Source of the DNA: Anaerorudis cellulosivorans | Lineage (GTDB): Bacteria; Bacteroidota; Bacteroidia; Bacteroidales; Dysgonomonadaceae | Length of the DNA stretch: 58,618 bases | Assembly: GCF_025943985.1 (NCBI RefSeq) | Contig: NZ_JAPCWE010000018.1 | Coordinates: 1 to 58,618, forward strand | Direction: 5' to 3' | Shown here: piece after piece, positions 26,214-35,447 of the stretch | Layout of the letters: every line of letters begins with the position of its first letter | Numbering within the stretch: the stretch's first letter is position 1 | Notes under the pieces: model-generated | Seen by the model: only the letters and a program-made list of their open reading frames with translations | What the model was told of the DNA's origin: nothing | Databases searched by the model: none | Translations under genes and position numbers: made by a program

Positions 26214-26969
26214 TTAACGTGCTATGCTTGTTATTTCTTTTATTGTAGAATAATTATAACGATTGACGCCACTGAAACTTTTGGTAGTGCGCGCTCCCAC
26301 TCTCAAAAAATATTTTCTCGAATAGGAAGGAAATGATCTTTGGGATCCTGTTCCAATGCCACTTGGCCAACCAGTAGAGATGGTAACGATCTTGTCAAGG
26401 GAAGGTAATGTTGAACCGATTAGTTTAGTGGAATAATTCGAGCTATAACTAAAATCTCCCACATATTGCGTTTCACTCACAAACAGCCAAACTTCTGCCA
26501 ATGGTTGTTGGTATTCGGGGTTTGAAGTACCGCGAGTAATCTTCACTTTTACTGTTGCAGTGCCATCAGCATTAATAACAGGTTCCTCAATCCACTCAAC
26601 GCGAAGCAATGGTTCAACTTCAAAATTTTTCTCGACTATTCCTCTAATATCTATGATTTCTTCCTCCAAAGGTACAAATGCTCCCTCAGGTTTTACACCA
26701 TATCTTCCTTTAAATATTTTAGTATTATTGAATTTACCATCCATCATACAATTCATATAATAGGGTATAGGGTTTTCCCTCCAGCTATATTCCATCATGG
26801 CAATACGAATGCCTGTATTGCCGATTGCTGTTTGAAAAGGTTCATTGGTGCCGGCATCGATAAAAGATCCTCTGAATGTCTCTGCCGGAAAATCATAGTT
26901 GTCTGTTTCGCAGGAAATCAAAGCTGGAAGGGCAAGAAATAAAAAAACAAAATATCTAAAATTTTTCAT
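26214..26969 (-). CDS. DUF3823 surface lipoprotein (SusE/F-position)
   Basis: This 251-residue lipoprotein has a signal with Cys20 (PALISCETDNYD), followed by FRGSFIDAGTNEPFQTAIG (about 33-51), the usual start of DUF3823 proteins. It sits where SusE/SusF-like glycan-binding proteins are found, 28 nt after susD and 38 nt before the first glycosidase. By position it is probably a surface glycan-binding lipoprotein; the binding site is not recognisable. Confidence 0.75.
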   Translation of the reverse strand: MKNFRYFVFLFLALPALISCETDNYDFPAETFRGSFIDAGTNEPFQTAIGNTGIRIAMMEYSWRENPIPYYMNCMMDGKFNNTKIFKGRYGVKPEGAFVPLEEEIIDIRGIVEKNFEVEPLLRVEWIEEPVINADGTATVKVKITRGTSNPEYQQPLAEVWLFVSETQYVGDFSYSSNYSTKLIGSTLPSLDKIVTISTGWPSGIGTGSQRSFPSYSRKYFLRVGARTTKSFSGVNRYNYSTIKEITSIAR

Positions 26970-26997
26970 AACTGTAAATTTAAAATTTTAAATTGAA

Positions 26998-28953
26998 TTA
27001 ATAACCGGGATTCTGTTTACAATTCGGATTTTTACTTATTTCCGATGTAGGAATGGGTTGATAATAATATCTTGTGTCAAATGTATAGATATATTGAAAT
27101 CCTCCTCGCGGTTCCTGGAATTTGACCGATAGAAAATATTTTTGAGCATCCGTTGAATAAAACGAATTCAGAATTTTGTATCGTCTGTTGTTTTGCTCTT
27201 CATGAAGAACCCTCCAACGTTTTAAATCCCAATATGTTTTATTCTCAAAGGCGAGTTCTTTGCGGCGTTCATTACGAATGATGTTAATATTGTCGAGAGC
27301 TAACTCTGAAGAAAGCAAAGTAGCACCTGCACGTTCACGAATACTGTTTATATTATTATAGGCTATTGAACGATAGTTATCACCCGTGATTCCTGCCTTG
27401 AACAATTCATAAGCTGCCTCGGCTTGATTCAGAAGAACTTCCGCATAACGAATTTCGATCCAACATTGCGTAGAATTAAAATCGTTAGTTGTGCCACTTT
27501 CCCTCAAATATTTGCGAAGATATACACCCCCAACATTACCAAAATCCCAATTTGATACCGGTCCATTAATACCGGCAGCCCTCATGCTGGTTCCATTCGG
27601 ATCTCCCGCTTTTAATTGTATGAGAGGGTTCGAGCTCAAACTTTCTGCCAATTTCAAATTCGGATCAGTCAATTGATTGCAGTTTCCAACATCTCCCTCA
27701 TTAGCCAAAGGAGAGATTCCATTGCTTGCATCACCTGTCCAGATGCCACGACGAATCTCGATCACCTTACCTCTGTAAGTATCCATTGGGAAAATTACGG
27801 TAGCACGTAAACGGGGTTCTGCATTGGCAAAAGCACTTAAAGGTGAATCAAAAAGAATATACTTTCCGTTACTGTCTATATTCTTAAAATAACCATTCTC
27901 GTCTTTAGGAATACCATCAAACATTTCGATGAAGTCGATGGTCGGATTGACTTCAGAATCATTACCTCCGGATTTTGTCTGATAGGGTTGAACCGATTCA
28001 TCGAAATTGTGAGGTGCATTCTTTATTTCATAGTATTTTACGAAAATGTTTTCGGAGGTTTCATTTAGAAACATATTCCTGAAATTCTCATATTGAGCAA
28101 TGCGATCATTGGCCTTCCAAAGACCTTTATATAACGAATATTTTTTTGAATCAACAACTCGTTTGGCTGCATCATAAGAGGCCTTGAAATAGTCGTTTGC
28201 ACGGTTTGAGGGAACGCCGCAAATGCGTACCGATGTGCCATTCTGATCCTGAACCTCATTTACCGTATTATATTTCGCGATGCTTCCTGCATATAGCATT
28301 GCCCGTGACTTAAATGCAGCTGCGACATATTTATTTGCACGTCCTTTTGCAGGCGAATTTTCAGGCAGATTCTCTATAGCATAATCTAAATCAGAGGAGA
28401 TAAAATCCCATATGGCTTCTTCTGAGGCTCTGTAATAATAAGTTCCTTCCATATTGACAGAAGCCGGATAATCTATAACTGCATCTACAAGAGGCACCCC
28501 TCCATATCTTTTTACCAAAGCAAAGTATGTGTATGCTCTGGCAAAACGAGCCTCTGCGAGATACATCTTCACTTCTGATTCACTGAATGACGATGAATAT
28601 TTGGAAATATTTTCAAGAAACATATTGATGTCCCGAATTTCCGAATAGGCTTCATCCCAATATGAAAACCCTTCATTATCGGAAGCTTGTGTATCTCTGC
28701 CGATAGCTTCACCGGTAAGACAAGCCATTTGTTTATAATGAGCCCCATTGAAATTGAATCCTGACGGATAGTAATATTTGAAATCTTCAATAGGAAGTCT
28801 ACTGTATATTCGAGCCAGATTACTCGTAACACCCTCATTACTGCCAAAGATATCCCTTTCTCCTAACAAATTTATAGGCGGAATATTCAAATCGGTACAT
28901 GCTACTATAGCGGCACATAAACCTGTAAGTATAAAGATTTTTTTTAATTTCAT
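26998..28953 (-). CDS. SusD/RagB-family glycan-binding lipoprotein
   Basis: This 651-residue lipoprotein has a signal ending VACTDLN (Cys20). It is helix-rich with YLAEARFARAYTYFALVKRY (residues 130-149), a TPR-like part typical of SusD. The C-terminal IRNERRKELAFENKTYWDLK (residues 570-589) is the most conserved family motif. SusD caps the SusC pore and binds the glycan at the surface. It starts 12 nt after susC. Confidence 0.92.
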   Translation of the reverse strand: MKLKKIFILTGLCAAIVACTDLNIPPINLLGERDIFGSNEGVTSNLARIYSRLPIEDFKYYYPSGFNFNGAHYKQMACLTGEAIGRDTQASDNEGFSYWDEAYSEIRDINMFLENISKYSSSFSESEVKMYLAEARFARAYTYFALVKRYGGVPLVDAVIDYPASVNMEGTYYYRASEEAIWDFISSDLDYAIENLPENSPAKGRANKYVAAAFKSRAMLYAGSIAKYNTVNEVQDQNGTSVRICGVPSNRANDYFKASYDAAKRVVDSKKYSLYKGLWKANDRIAQYENFRNMFLNETSENIFVKYYEIKNAPHNFDESVQPYQTKSGGNDSEVNPTIDFIEMFDGIPKDENGYFKNIDSNGKYILFDSPLSAFANAEPRLRATVIFPMDTYRGKVIEIRRGIWTGDASNGISPLANEGDVGNCNQLTDPNLKLAESLSSNPLIQLKAGDPNGTSMRAAGINGPVSNWDFGNVGGVYLRKYLRESGTTNDFNSTQCWIEIRYAEVLLNQAEAAYELFKAGITGDNYRSIAYNNINSIRERAGATLLSSELALDNINIIRNERRKELAFENKTYWDLKRWRVLHEEQNNRRYKILNSFYSTDAQKYFLSVKFQEPRGGFQYIYTFDTRYYYQPIPTSEISKNPNCKQNPGY

Positions 28954-28965
28954 AATGCTTCACTT

Positions 28966-31900
28966 TTAAAATTTTACATTCATACCTATTGAAAATGTCT
29001 TGTTGATAGGGTAATTATATCCCAAGTTTGAAAGACCTGAACTGCTCGTGTTATTTATGTAGAATTCAGGATCCATGTATTTTAACTTTGTAAAAGTTAA
29101 AGGATTATATGCATTTGCATATATTCTTATGCTTTTAAGTTTAAAATGACCTAACAATTTATTTGGTAGCGTGTACCCGATTTCAAAGGTTTTCAGTCTA
29201 AGATAAGCGGCGTTTTGAATATTGAAATCGGAAGATGAATTAGGTAATGAGCCGGTATAAGCATAATAACCTTTTTCCCAGTCAGTTGAAGGATTGTAAG
29301 GATCAGCGGTTGGATCTACAGGATGCCAACGATCTAGAAAATCCGTAATGGCATTTGAGTTTGACCAAAGAGGTTCATATAAAAATTCTCTCGGAATAAC
29401 ATATTTTTTGCCTGATCCTTGCCAAAGCATGGTCAAATCCCATCCTTTCCATTGGGCATTGAAACTGAAGCCATAGTTGATAAGAGGAACTTGTGCATTG
29501 GTAGCTATAGGATGAACATCAAGATCGTTGATCCATCCATCTTCATTCCAGTCTAGATATTCATAATCGCCTAGTATAGAACCTCGGCCGATATATACAG
29601 GATTATAATATATTTCATCCCAACTTGTGATTCGTCCATTTCCTTCATAGCCCCACCATATGTTGTTATAACGTTCATTGACATTATTTCGCCAATTCAA
29701 ATAAGAATTACCTAACTCTGCCATTTCATAGTGTTTTGTTTTCGTTCTGGTGTAGGAAATATTCCCTTTTATCTGATACGATAAATCGCTTATGCGATTT
29801 GTGTGACTAAGTTCAATCTCAAAACCTCGGGTTTGATCGCTGTTCAAATTTTCCTGTGGAAGACTTGCTCCAACAATACCGGGCAAACTTTGTATGCGAG
29901 TTGCCAAGAGTCCTGAACGATTTCTGTCGAAGTAATCTATCGTTGCTCCCAATAAACTATTCCATGCACTGAAGTCTGCGCCTATATTGAATATTTTCGA
30001 TTTATACCATGTAATTTCCCTGTTTGCCAGACCGGTATTGCTAGAGGAAGACACAAATTTATCACCAAATACGTATCCTGCCGGCAACCCCCTGGGACTT
30101 CCGGAAGCAGGGTATTGATAGCCACTTATAAATTGGTAAGACAATGCACTATCGTCACCTGTTATACCATAGGAAGCACGAAGCTTTAGGTTATCAACGA
30201 AATTAAGTGATAAATTTTTCCAAAAGCTTTCTTCCGAGATTCTCCATCCTCCCGAAATTGAAGGGAAAAATCCCCATCTGCTATTTTCAGGAAATTTTGA
30301 AGAGCCTTCGTAACGGTATGAGAATTCGGCAAGATACTTGCTTTTGAAATCGTAACTAACACGGCCAACTGAAGCAAGATTTGCATAATCATATAGCGAA
30401 CCGCTGCTGGTGCTTTGTTTGATTTCCTGGTTTTCACTTATTCCTGCAAATATTTGAGGTAAAGGTAGCACTAAATAACGTGTTCCGTAGAAGTTATCTC
30501 CTTGATAATGTGAATTTTCAAACAAATTCATGGCAGAAATTGAATGATCCCCGAATTGATGTTCGTAAGCAATTTGTAATTGCCAAAGATTCGCATCTTT
30601 CCCATAAAAATATCGAGAAATACTACTATTGCCACTTATTTTAGTATTCGCTTTATATTCTGTACCATTCGGTAAAAACAGTGAAAAACTCTTAGAGTAT
30701 TCCTTATTGTCGTTCAGCGTATAATCATAACTATACATAGCTTTTAAGGAGAGACCTTCCAGAAAGGGAATCTGATAAGTAAGGCTTAAATTTGATTGAA
30801 ACCATTTACTTTTATAGCTGTTATTACCTACAAGATCCTTATCCATCATGGCTACAGGATTCACAATCACATTCCAATCCATCATGGCATATTTACGGGA
30901 TTCTTCATCATAATAGATTTTATCCATAGGGCGATGCAACCACATTGATCTGACGATGTCATTCGAACCATATGGTGAAGATTGTCTTTCGTCAAGTAAA
31001 CCCGATAAATTCACGTCTAACAGTAACTCTTCTGTAATTTTTGCGGAAATATTACTGCGAAGTGTATATTTATCATAATTGATAGCATTGGTTTTAAGAA
31101 AACTACCCTGATTTAGATACCCTATGCTCGTAAAGTATGAAATAAAATTATTGCCGCCTGTTGCACTTAGGATATGCTGGGTAGCGGGAGCAGTTGTACG
31201 CATGACTGCTTTTTTCCAGTTTGTAGAAAGATTTGTTCCGTTGCGGTAAGATTCAATTTCTTCCGCAGAGTATCGAGGTACTACATTACTGTTATCAACG
31301 TTGTGTTTTAACTTCTCATTATAGAGGATCATCCAGTCTGCAGCATCAACCAAATCAGGGTAATTAGAAGGTTTTTGCCAACTCATATATCCCGAATAAT
31401 TGATATTTGGCAGACCTGTCTTATCCCCTTTTTTTGTGGTAATTATGATAACACCATTTGCCGCACGAGAACCATAAACGGCCCCCGATGCATCTTTAAT
31501 TACGGATATATTCTCTATATCTTCAGGGTTTAAACGAGATATATTATTCCGAGGAACTCCGTCAATAACTACGAGTGGTGAACCAAATCCCCGGATGTCC
31601 ATATAGGTGTTGTATTGTCCCGGCTCGCTTGAATTTTGCGCGATGCGAAGTCCCGCAACCTTACCTGCAAGCATATTTTGTAAGTTTTCGTTTTTAGTAG
31701 ATACAATCTCTTTATTCGTAACTGCAGATACTGCACCTGTGAGTGATGCTTTCTTTTGGATTCCATAGCCAACGACTACAACTTCTTCTAGTGCTTCCGT
31801 TTCTTCTTTGAGAATGACATTTATTGACGATCTGCCATTTATTTCTACAACCTGCGTTTGCATTCCGACATAAGAAACTTCCAATTTTGCATTAGGAGGA

Positions 31901-32115
31901 ACATTACTAATGGAAAATTTTCCGTTAATATCCGTCACGGTCCCTTGACTTGTACCTTGTACTCGAATTGATACTCCGATTAAAGGTTCATCATTACTAT
32001 CTGTAACGGTACCTGTTACAGTAATATTTTGAGCATAGATGACAGCAAAAGACAATATTCCTATAACAATGAATAGGAGTCTTTTACTAAAACTTGATAA
32101 AGCGTTATTTTTCAT
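28966..32115 (-). CDS. SusC/RagA-family TonB-linked outer-membrane transporter
   Basis: This 1049-residue protein has a signal peptide (about 1-28), a carboxypeptidase-regulatory-like domain (about 30-110, VTGTVTDSNDEPLIGVSI), a TonB box region (EEVVVVGYGIQKKASLTGAV), a plug with GVPRNNISRLNPEDIENISV, and a long barrel to MNVKF. It imports oligosaccharides in complex with the SusD protein encoded next. It is the first gene of a seven-gene operon with gaps of 38 nt or less. The 5' region is over 380 nt from a candidate promoter and operator at 32482-32518, so a long leader RNA is possible. Confidence 0.94.
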   Translation of the reverse strand: MKNNALSSFSKRLLFIVIGILSFAVIYAQNITVTGTVTDSNDEPLIGVSIRVQGTSQGTVTDINGKFSISNVPPNAKLEVSYVGMQTQVVEINGRSSINVILKEETEALEEVVVVGYGIQKKASLTGAVSAVTNKEIVSTKNENLQNMLAGKVAGLRIAQNSSEPGQYNTYMDIRGFGSPLVVIDGVPRNNISRLNPEDIENISVIKDASGAVYGSRAANGVIIITTKKGDKTGLPNINYSGYMSWQKPSNYPDLVDAADWMILYNEKLKHNVDNSNVVPRYSAEEIESYRNGTNLSTNWKKAVMRTTAPATQHILSATGGNNFISYFTSIGYLNQGSFLKTNAINYDKYTLRSNISAKITEELLLDVNLSGLLDERQSSPYGSNDIVRSMWLHRPMDKIYYDEESRKYAMMDWNVIVNPVAMMDKDLVGNNSYKSKWFQSNLSLTYQIPFLEGLSLKAMYSYDYTLNDNKEYSKSFSLFLPNGTEYKANTKISGNSSISRYFYGKDANLWQLQIAYEHQFGDHSISAMNLFENSHYQGDNFYGTRYLVLPLPQIFAGISENQEIKQSTSSGSLYDYANLASVGRVSYDFKSKYLAEFSYRYEGSSKFPENSRWGFFPSISGGWRISEESFWKNLSLNFVDNLKLRASYGITGDDSALSYQFISGYQYPASGSPRGLPAGYVFGDKFVSSSSNTGLANREITWYKSKIFNIGADFSAWNSLLGATIDYFDRNRSGLLATRIQSLPGIVGASLPQENLNSDQTRGFEIELSHTNRISDLSYQIKGNISYTRTKTKHYEMAELGNSYLNWRNNVNERYNNIWWGYEGNGRITSWDEIYYNPVYIGRGSILGDYEYLDWNEDGWINDLDVHPIATNAQVPLINYGFSFNAQWKGWDLTMLWQGSGKKYVIPREFLYEPLWSNSNAITDFLDRWHPVDPTADPYNPSTDWEKGYYAYTGSLPNSSSDFNIQNAAYLRLKTFEIGYTLPNKLLGHFKLKSIRIYANAYNPLTFTKLKYMDPEFYINNTSSSGLSNLGYNYPINKTFSIGMNVKF

Positions 32116-32481
32116 TCTTTTTAAACATTTAAATATTTTTCTATTACATATCGAATAATCTTTATTTGATTATTATTTTCCATTTTACAACTGAAAATTT
32201 TAAATTTGAAGAATGTAGGGTGAATCTCTTGTTTTTCTAATTTCTTTCATGTCATTGTTTTTTTTCAATTATTGTCGAGTTTTCTTATTAAGTCAAAATC
32301 ATACTATAAAACCGTTTGAATATCAATTTATTAATGAATATAATTTTATAATTTGTCACAATTTTCAAATTTATAAGTATGTATGAAATATGCAGTATTT
32401 GCTTATAATTAATTATTTTATGAGATTTATCCCACTAATAATGTAGATACATTATGCTGTTTAAGCAACATTATTTTTTGC

Positions 32482-32499
32482 AATATGTATAAACATATT
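32482..32499 (-). promoter_or_regulatory. Candidate GntR operator of the susC operon
   Basis: AATATGT-ATAA-ACATATT is a perfect palindrome with 7-nt arms and a 4-nt centre. The core ATATGT-N4-ACATAT is the same as the site at 33645-33660 in front of the plus-strand catabolic operon. It lies 11 nt after the candidate -7 element on the minus strand, so binding would block the start region. Confidence 0.55.
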
Positions 32500-32510
32500 A
32501 ATTGATTGTG

Positions 32511-32518
32511 CAAATATA
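32511..32518 (-). promoter_or_regulatory. Candidate -7 element of the susC operon
   Basis: On the minus strand the bases read TATATTTG, matching TAnnTTTG. I see no good TTTG at 19-21 nt upstream, so the promoter may depend on an activator. Elsewhere in 32116-32695 I see only AT-rich sequence. Confidence 0.4.
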
Positions 32519-32695
32519 TATATAATTTTTTCCCAACGCATTTTTTGATGTATTTTTTGCGTTAAAGATTTGTAAAAATATATAAGTTGCTTTCGGTTAA
32601 TATAATCCTTCAACAGATATTGTTAATAATCAAATAATTATGATTAAACAAAAATGTTACTTTTCTTTACATTAGCGGTATTATGAGGGGATTTA

Positions 32696-32712
32696 CCTTT
32701 TCCACGAAAAGG
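32696..32712. terminator. Short hairpin between the GntR gene and the susC region
   Basis: CCTTTTC (32696-32702) pairs exactly with GAAAAGG (32706-32712) around CAC. It is about 100 nt downstream of the GntR stop. No T-run follows, so termination is only a possibility. Confidence 0.3.
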
Positions 32713-32818
32713 AGAAGGTCATGTTTTCAGGTATTATTTGTTTTTGACTGTCCCTCAATCAACTATTATTTTAAGGCTTCCGGTGAAAAATAGGACCGAT
32801 TTTTCGAGTAATTATGAA

Positions 32819-33556
32819 TTACGAAATTGTCTTTATATTTCTTACACATTCAATTTTGTAACTGAAAGAATCGGATCTATACCAACCTATATTATATTCA
32901 ATAGGAACATCGTTTATATCTCTCACATATCTTTTTCGAATTAAAATAGGATCACCTGTTTCCACTTCCAATTTCGAAGCTATGAAATCATTAGCCCCGG
33001 CTGCCTTGATTTCTTCATTGGATGTTTTTACGATTATATTAAAATCGTTTTCCAAAATTTCATAGAGTGGGCGATTAAAATTTTCGGATCCGGTTAGTGG
33101 AATTTTAGGATTAAATTCGGAGCAAAAATAAACAAATGGGAAATTTTCCTTTCCTCTTAATCTTTCTAACCGAAAAATTTTAATATCGTCCTCTATTTTA
33201 AAAAAATCTTTTGCTTCCTCACTCGGTTTTTGTCGACTTATGTGCAATTCAAAATTCTCAACTTGTATTCCTAATACTTTCATTTCTTGAGAAAAACTCA
33301 ACCAGTTGTTAGCTTCACTGTATATATTTTTTTCGGCAACCCGTGTGCCCACACCTTTTTTCCTAATCAGTAAACCTTCTGAAACAAGCTTATTTATAGC
33401 CTGTCTTAACGTATTTCTGGATATCTTTAATTGTTCAGCCAATTCAATTTCATTTGGAAGCATTTTCCCCGCTTTATATTCATCGGATGAAATTAAATTC
33501 CTGAGAAACGATTCAGCTTGCTTATGCAAAGGAATACGATTATTATGATCAATCAT
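32819..33556 (-). CDS. GntR-family regulator with UTRA ligand domain
   Basis: The chosen start (33556) gives 245 residues beginning MIDHNNRIPLHKQAESFL; an ATG at 33658 would add 34 residues with no family match. Residues about 1-75 form the winged HTH (LAEQLKISRNTLRQAINKL with the recognition helix). Residues about 85-240 are a UTRA domain (FRLERLRGKENFPFVYFCSE; EIKAAGANDFIASKLEVETG; LIRKRYVRD), which senses a sugar phosphate or similar effector in this family. It sits between the susC operon and the divergent sugar-catabolic operon, each with the same palindrome near its -7 element. Hence it likely represses both until a mannose-derived effector appears. Confidence 0.88.
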   Translation of the reverse strand: MIDHNNRIPLHKQAESFLRNLISSDEYKAGKMLPNEIELAEQLKISRNTLRQAINKLVSEGLLIRKKGVGTRVAEKNIYSEANNWLSFSQEMKVLGIQVENFELHISRQKPSEEAKDFFKIEDDIKIFRLERLRGKENFPFVYFCSEFNPKIPLTGSENFNRPLYEILENDFNIIVKTSNEEIKAAGANDFIASKLEVETGDPILIRKRYVRDINDVPIEYNIGWYRSDSFSYKIECVRNIKTIS

Positions 33557-33606
33557 AGCATTCAATTTTGTACAAAGTAAAACATTTTTCCAAATTACAC
33601 AAAAAA

Positions 33607-33637
33607 TTTGTCTGGAATTATATTTTATGTATATTTG
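33607..33637 (+). promoter_or_regulatory. Promoter of the sugar-catabolic operon
   Basis: TTTG (33607-33610), a 19-nt spacer and TATATTTG (33630-33637) match the Bacteroidota consensus exactly. The start site would be near 33643, inside or next to the palindrome. Confidence 0.65.
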
Positions 33638-33644
33638 CGGACTC

Positions 33645-33660
33645 ATATGTTCATACATAT
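33645..33660 (+). promoter_or_regulatory. Candidate GntR operator of the sugar-catabolic operon
   Basis: ATATGT-TCAT-ACATAT is a palindrome with 6-nt arms, 7 nt after the -7 element. It matches the core of the site at 32483-32498. A repressor bound here would cover the transcription start. Confidence 0.55.
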
Positions 33661-33698
33661 AAAGATAATGTTTTTACAATAACAAATTATATTATATA

Positions 33699-35432
33699 AT
33701 GAAAAGTACATACGACAAATTTCCATCAATTTCAATCGATAATGGAATGATAATCCAAGGATGGGAGAACATAATTTCAACTATAGAAAAAAAAATAAAT
33801 AATAAATGTAAAACAATAACGATAGAATGTTATTCGGGTGTATATTATGAAGAACTCAAATCACATTTTAAAAAAATAAAAAATGCGTTGTTCATAGATA
33901 CTCTTCAGCTCTTTAAAACTGAAAAGAGCATAAAATCCATGACAAAACCATTTATAACCAACGATATACTTTTCGGATATTATACCAATCTCTCCATCGA
34001 AAATTATTTTAATAAAGAGAAAGTCAAAAATGAACGCAAAAAAATCGACAAAACTAAAGGTACAGTCATAATCTTTGGATATGGAGCTCAATACATCAAA
34101 AAAGGAGACCTGGTTATTTATGCAGATATGCCAAGATGGGAAATACAACAAAGAATGCGCAAAAAAGAAGTAACGGGATTGGGTGTAAATAACAAAAACG
34201 AGGAGTTTTCCTTACAATATAAACGTGGCCTTTTTAACGATTGGAAAGTTTTGGACCGACATAAAAAGCAGATATATGAAGAGGTGGATTTTTGGATCGA
34301 TAGTGTTTCAAAAGGAAATCCCAAAATGATAGATAAATCGACTTTTTTGGAGGGAATGGAAAAAGCATCCAAATCTCCTTTTAGAGTTGTGCCTTTTTTT
34401 GATCCTGCACCTTGGGGTGGTCAATGGATGAAAGCTGTTTTCGATCTGGACAACAATATTTCGAATTTCGGTTGGTGTTTTGATTGCGTCCCCGAAGAAA
34501 ATAGTTTACTTTTAAAGGTAAACGATATTCTTTTTGAAATGCCATCGATCAATTTGGTCTATCTGAAAAGTAAGGATCTTCTGGGTGAACCGGTAGAAGC
34601 CCGATTTGGGAAAGAATTCCCCATTCGTTTCGATTTTCTGGACACGATGGAGGGAGGAAATCTAAGTTTACAAGTCCATCCAACTTTCGAATTTGCTCAT
34701 GAAAATTTCGGATTAACATATACTCAAGATGAAAGTTATTATATCGTCGATGCCAAAGAAGATTCCTGTGTATATTTAGGAGTTAAAACGGGGACGAATA
34801 AAAATAGTATGCTTGAAGAGTTAAAAAAAGCGAACGCATGTTCCGGAGTCGATTTTGCCGCAGAAAAATATGTAAATAAAATTCCCGCAAAGAAACACGA
34901 TCATTTTTTAATCCCGGCAGGCTCAATCCATTGTTCAGGGAAAAATACGGTAGTTCTGGAAATAAGTACTACTCCTAATCTTTTTACTTTCAAATTGTGG
35001 GATTGGCAAAGATTGGGACTCGACGGCAAACCCAGGCCGATAAACATCGAAAGAGGAGAAAAAGTAATTCAATGGAATAGAAATAGTGAATATGTTGAAA
35101 ATGAACTAACAAACAAATTCGAAATAATAGATCAGGGCGATGGTTGGATAGAAGAGAAAACCGGGTTGCACAAAACACAATTCATTGAAACAAGAAGGCA
35201 CACGTTTTCCAAACCTGTTCTTCATTCAACGCACGAATCGGTTAATGTTCTCAACCTGGTAGAAGGGGAAGAAATCGTTATAGAAAGTTTAAATGGCGAA
35301 TTCGAACCTTTAATTATTCATTATGCCGAAACATTTATTATTCCTGCTTGTATAAATCAATATATCATTAAACCTCATGGAAATTCAAGCAATAATAAAT
35401 GTATAACGATAAAAGCTTTTGTACGACATTAA
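33699..35432 (+). CDS. Mannose-6-phosphate isomerase-like protein with N-terminal kinase-like domain
   Basis: This 577-residue protein has two parts. Residues about 225-577 are a type I phosphomannose isomerase: PAPWGGQWMK (about 236-245), zinc ligands Q325 and H327 in LSLQVHP, E345 in TQDESYYIVDA, and H411 in IPAGSIHCSG. Residues about 1-200 recall a uridine-kinase-type fold (CKTITIECYSGVYYEEL, then LVIYADMPRWEIQQRMRKKE), but the P-loop is absent, so this part is probably not a working kinase. Typical isomerases have 300-400 residues and lack it. It is the first gene of an operon with a sugar transporter and a ROK kinase. Converting mannose-6-phosphate to fructose-6-phosphate fits the alpha-mannosidase operon next door. 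Confidence 0.82.
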   Translation: MKSTYDKFPSISIDNGMIIQGWENIISTIEKKINNKCKTITIECYSGVYYEELKSHFKKIKNALFIDTLQLFKTEKSIKSMTKPFITNDILFGYYTNLSIENYFNKEKVKNERKKIDKTKGTVIIFGYGAQYIKKGDLVIYADMPRWEIQQRMRKKEVTGLGVNNKNEEFSLQYKRGLFNDWKVLDRHKKQIYEEVDFWIDSVSKGNPKMIDKSTFLEGMEKASKSPFRVVPFFDPAPWGGQWMKAVFDLDNNISNFGWCFDCVPEENSLLLKVNDILFEMPSINLVYLKSKDLLGEPVEARFGKEFPIRFDFLDTMEGGNLSLQVHPTFEFAHENFGLTYTQDESYYIVDAKEDSCVYLGVKTGTNKNSMLEELKKANACSGVDFAAEKYVNKIPAKKHDHFLIPAGSIHCSGKNTVVLEISTTPNLFTFKLWDWQRLGLDGKPRPINIERGEKVIQWNRNSEYVENELTNKFEIIDQGDGWIEEKTGLHKTQFIETRRHTFSKPVLHSTHESVNVLNLVEGEEIVIESLNGEFEPLIIHYAETFIIPACINQYIIKPHGNSSNNKCITIKAFVRH

Positions 35433-35447
35433 TAATAAATTCGAGAA

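Noticed and set aside
33557-33658. Longer start of the GntR gene at 33658
   Set aside because: The 34 extra residues have no family match and would cover the promoter and operator of the divergent operon.
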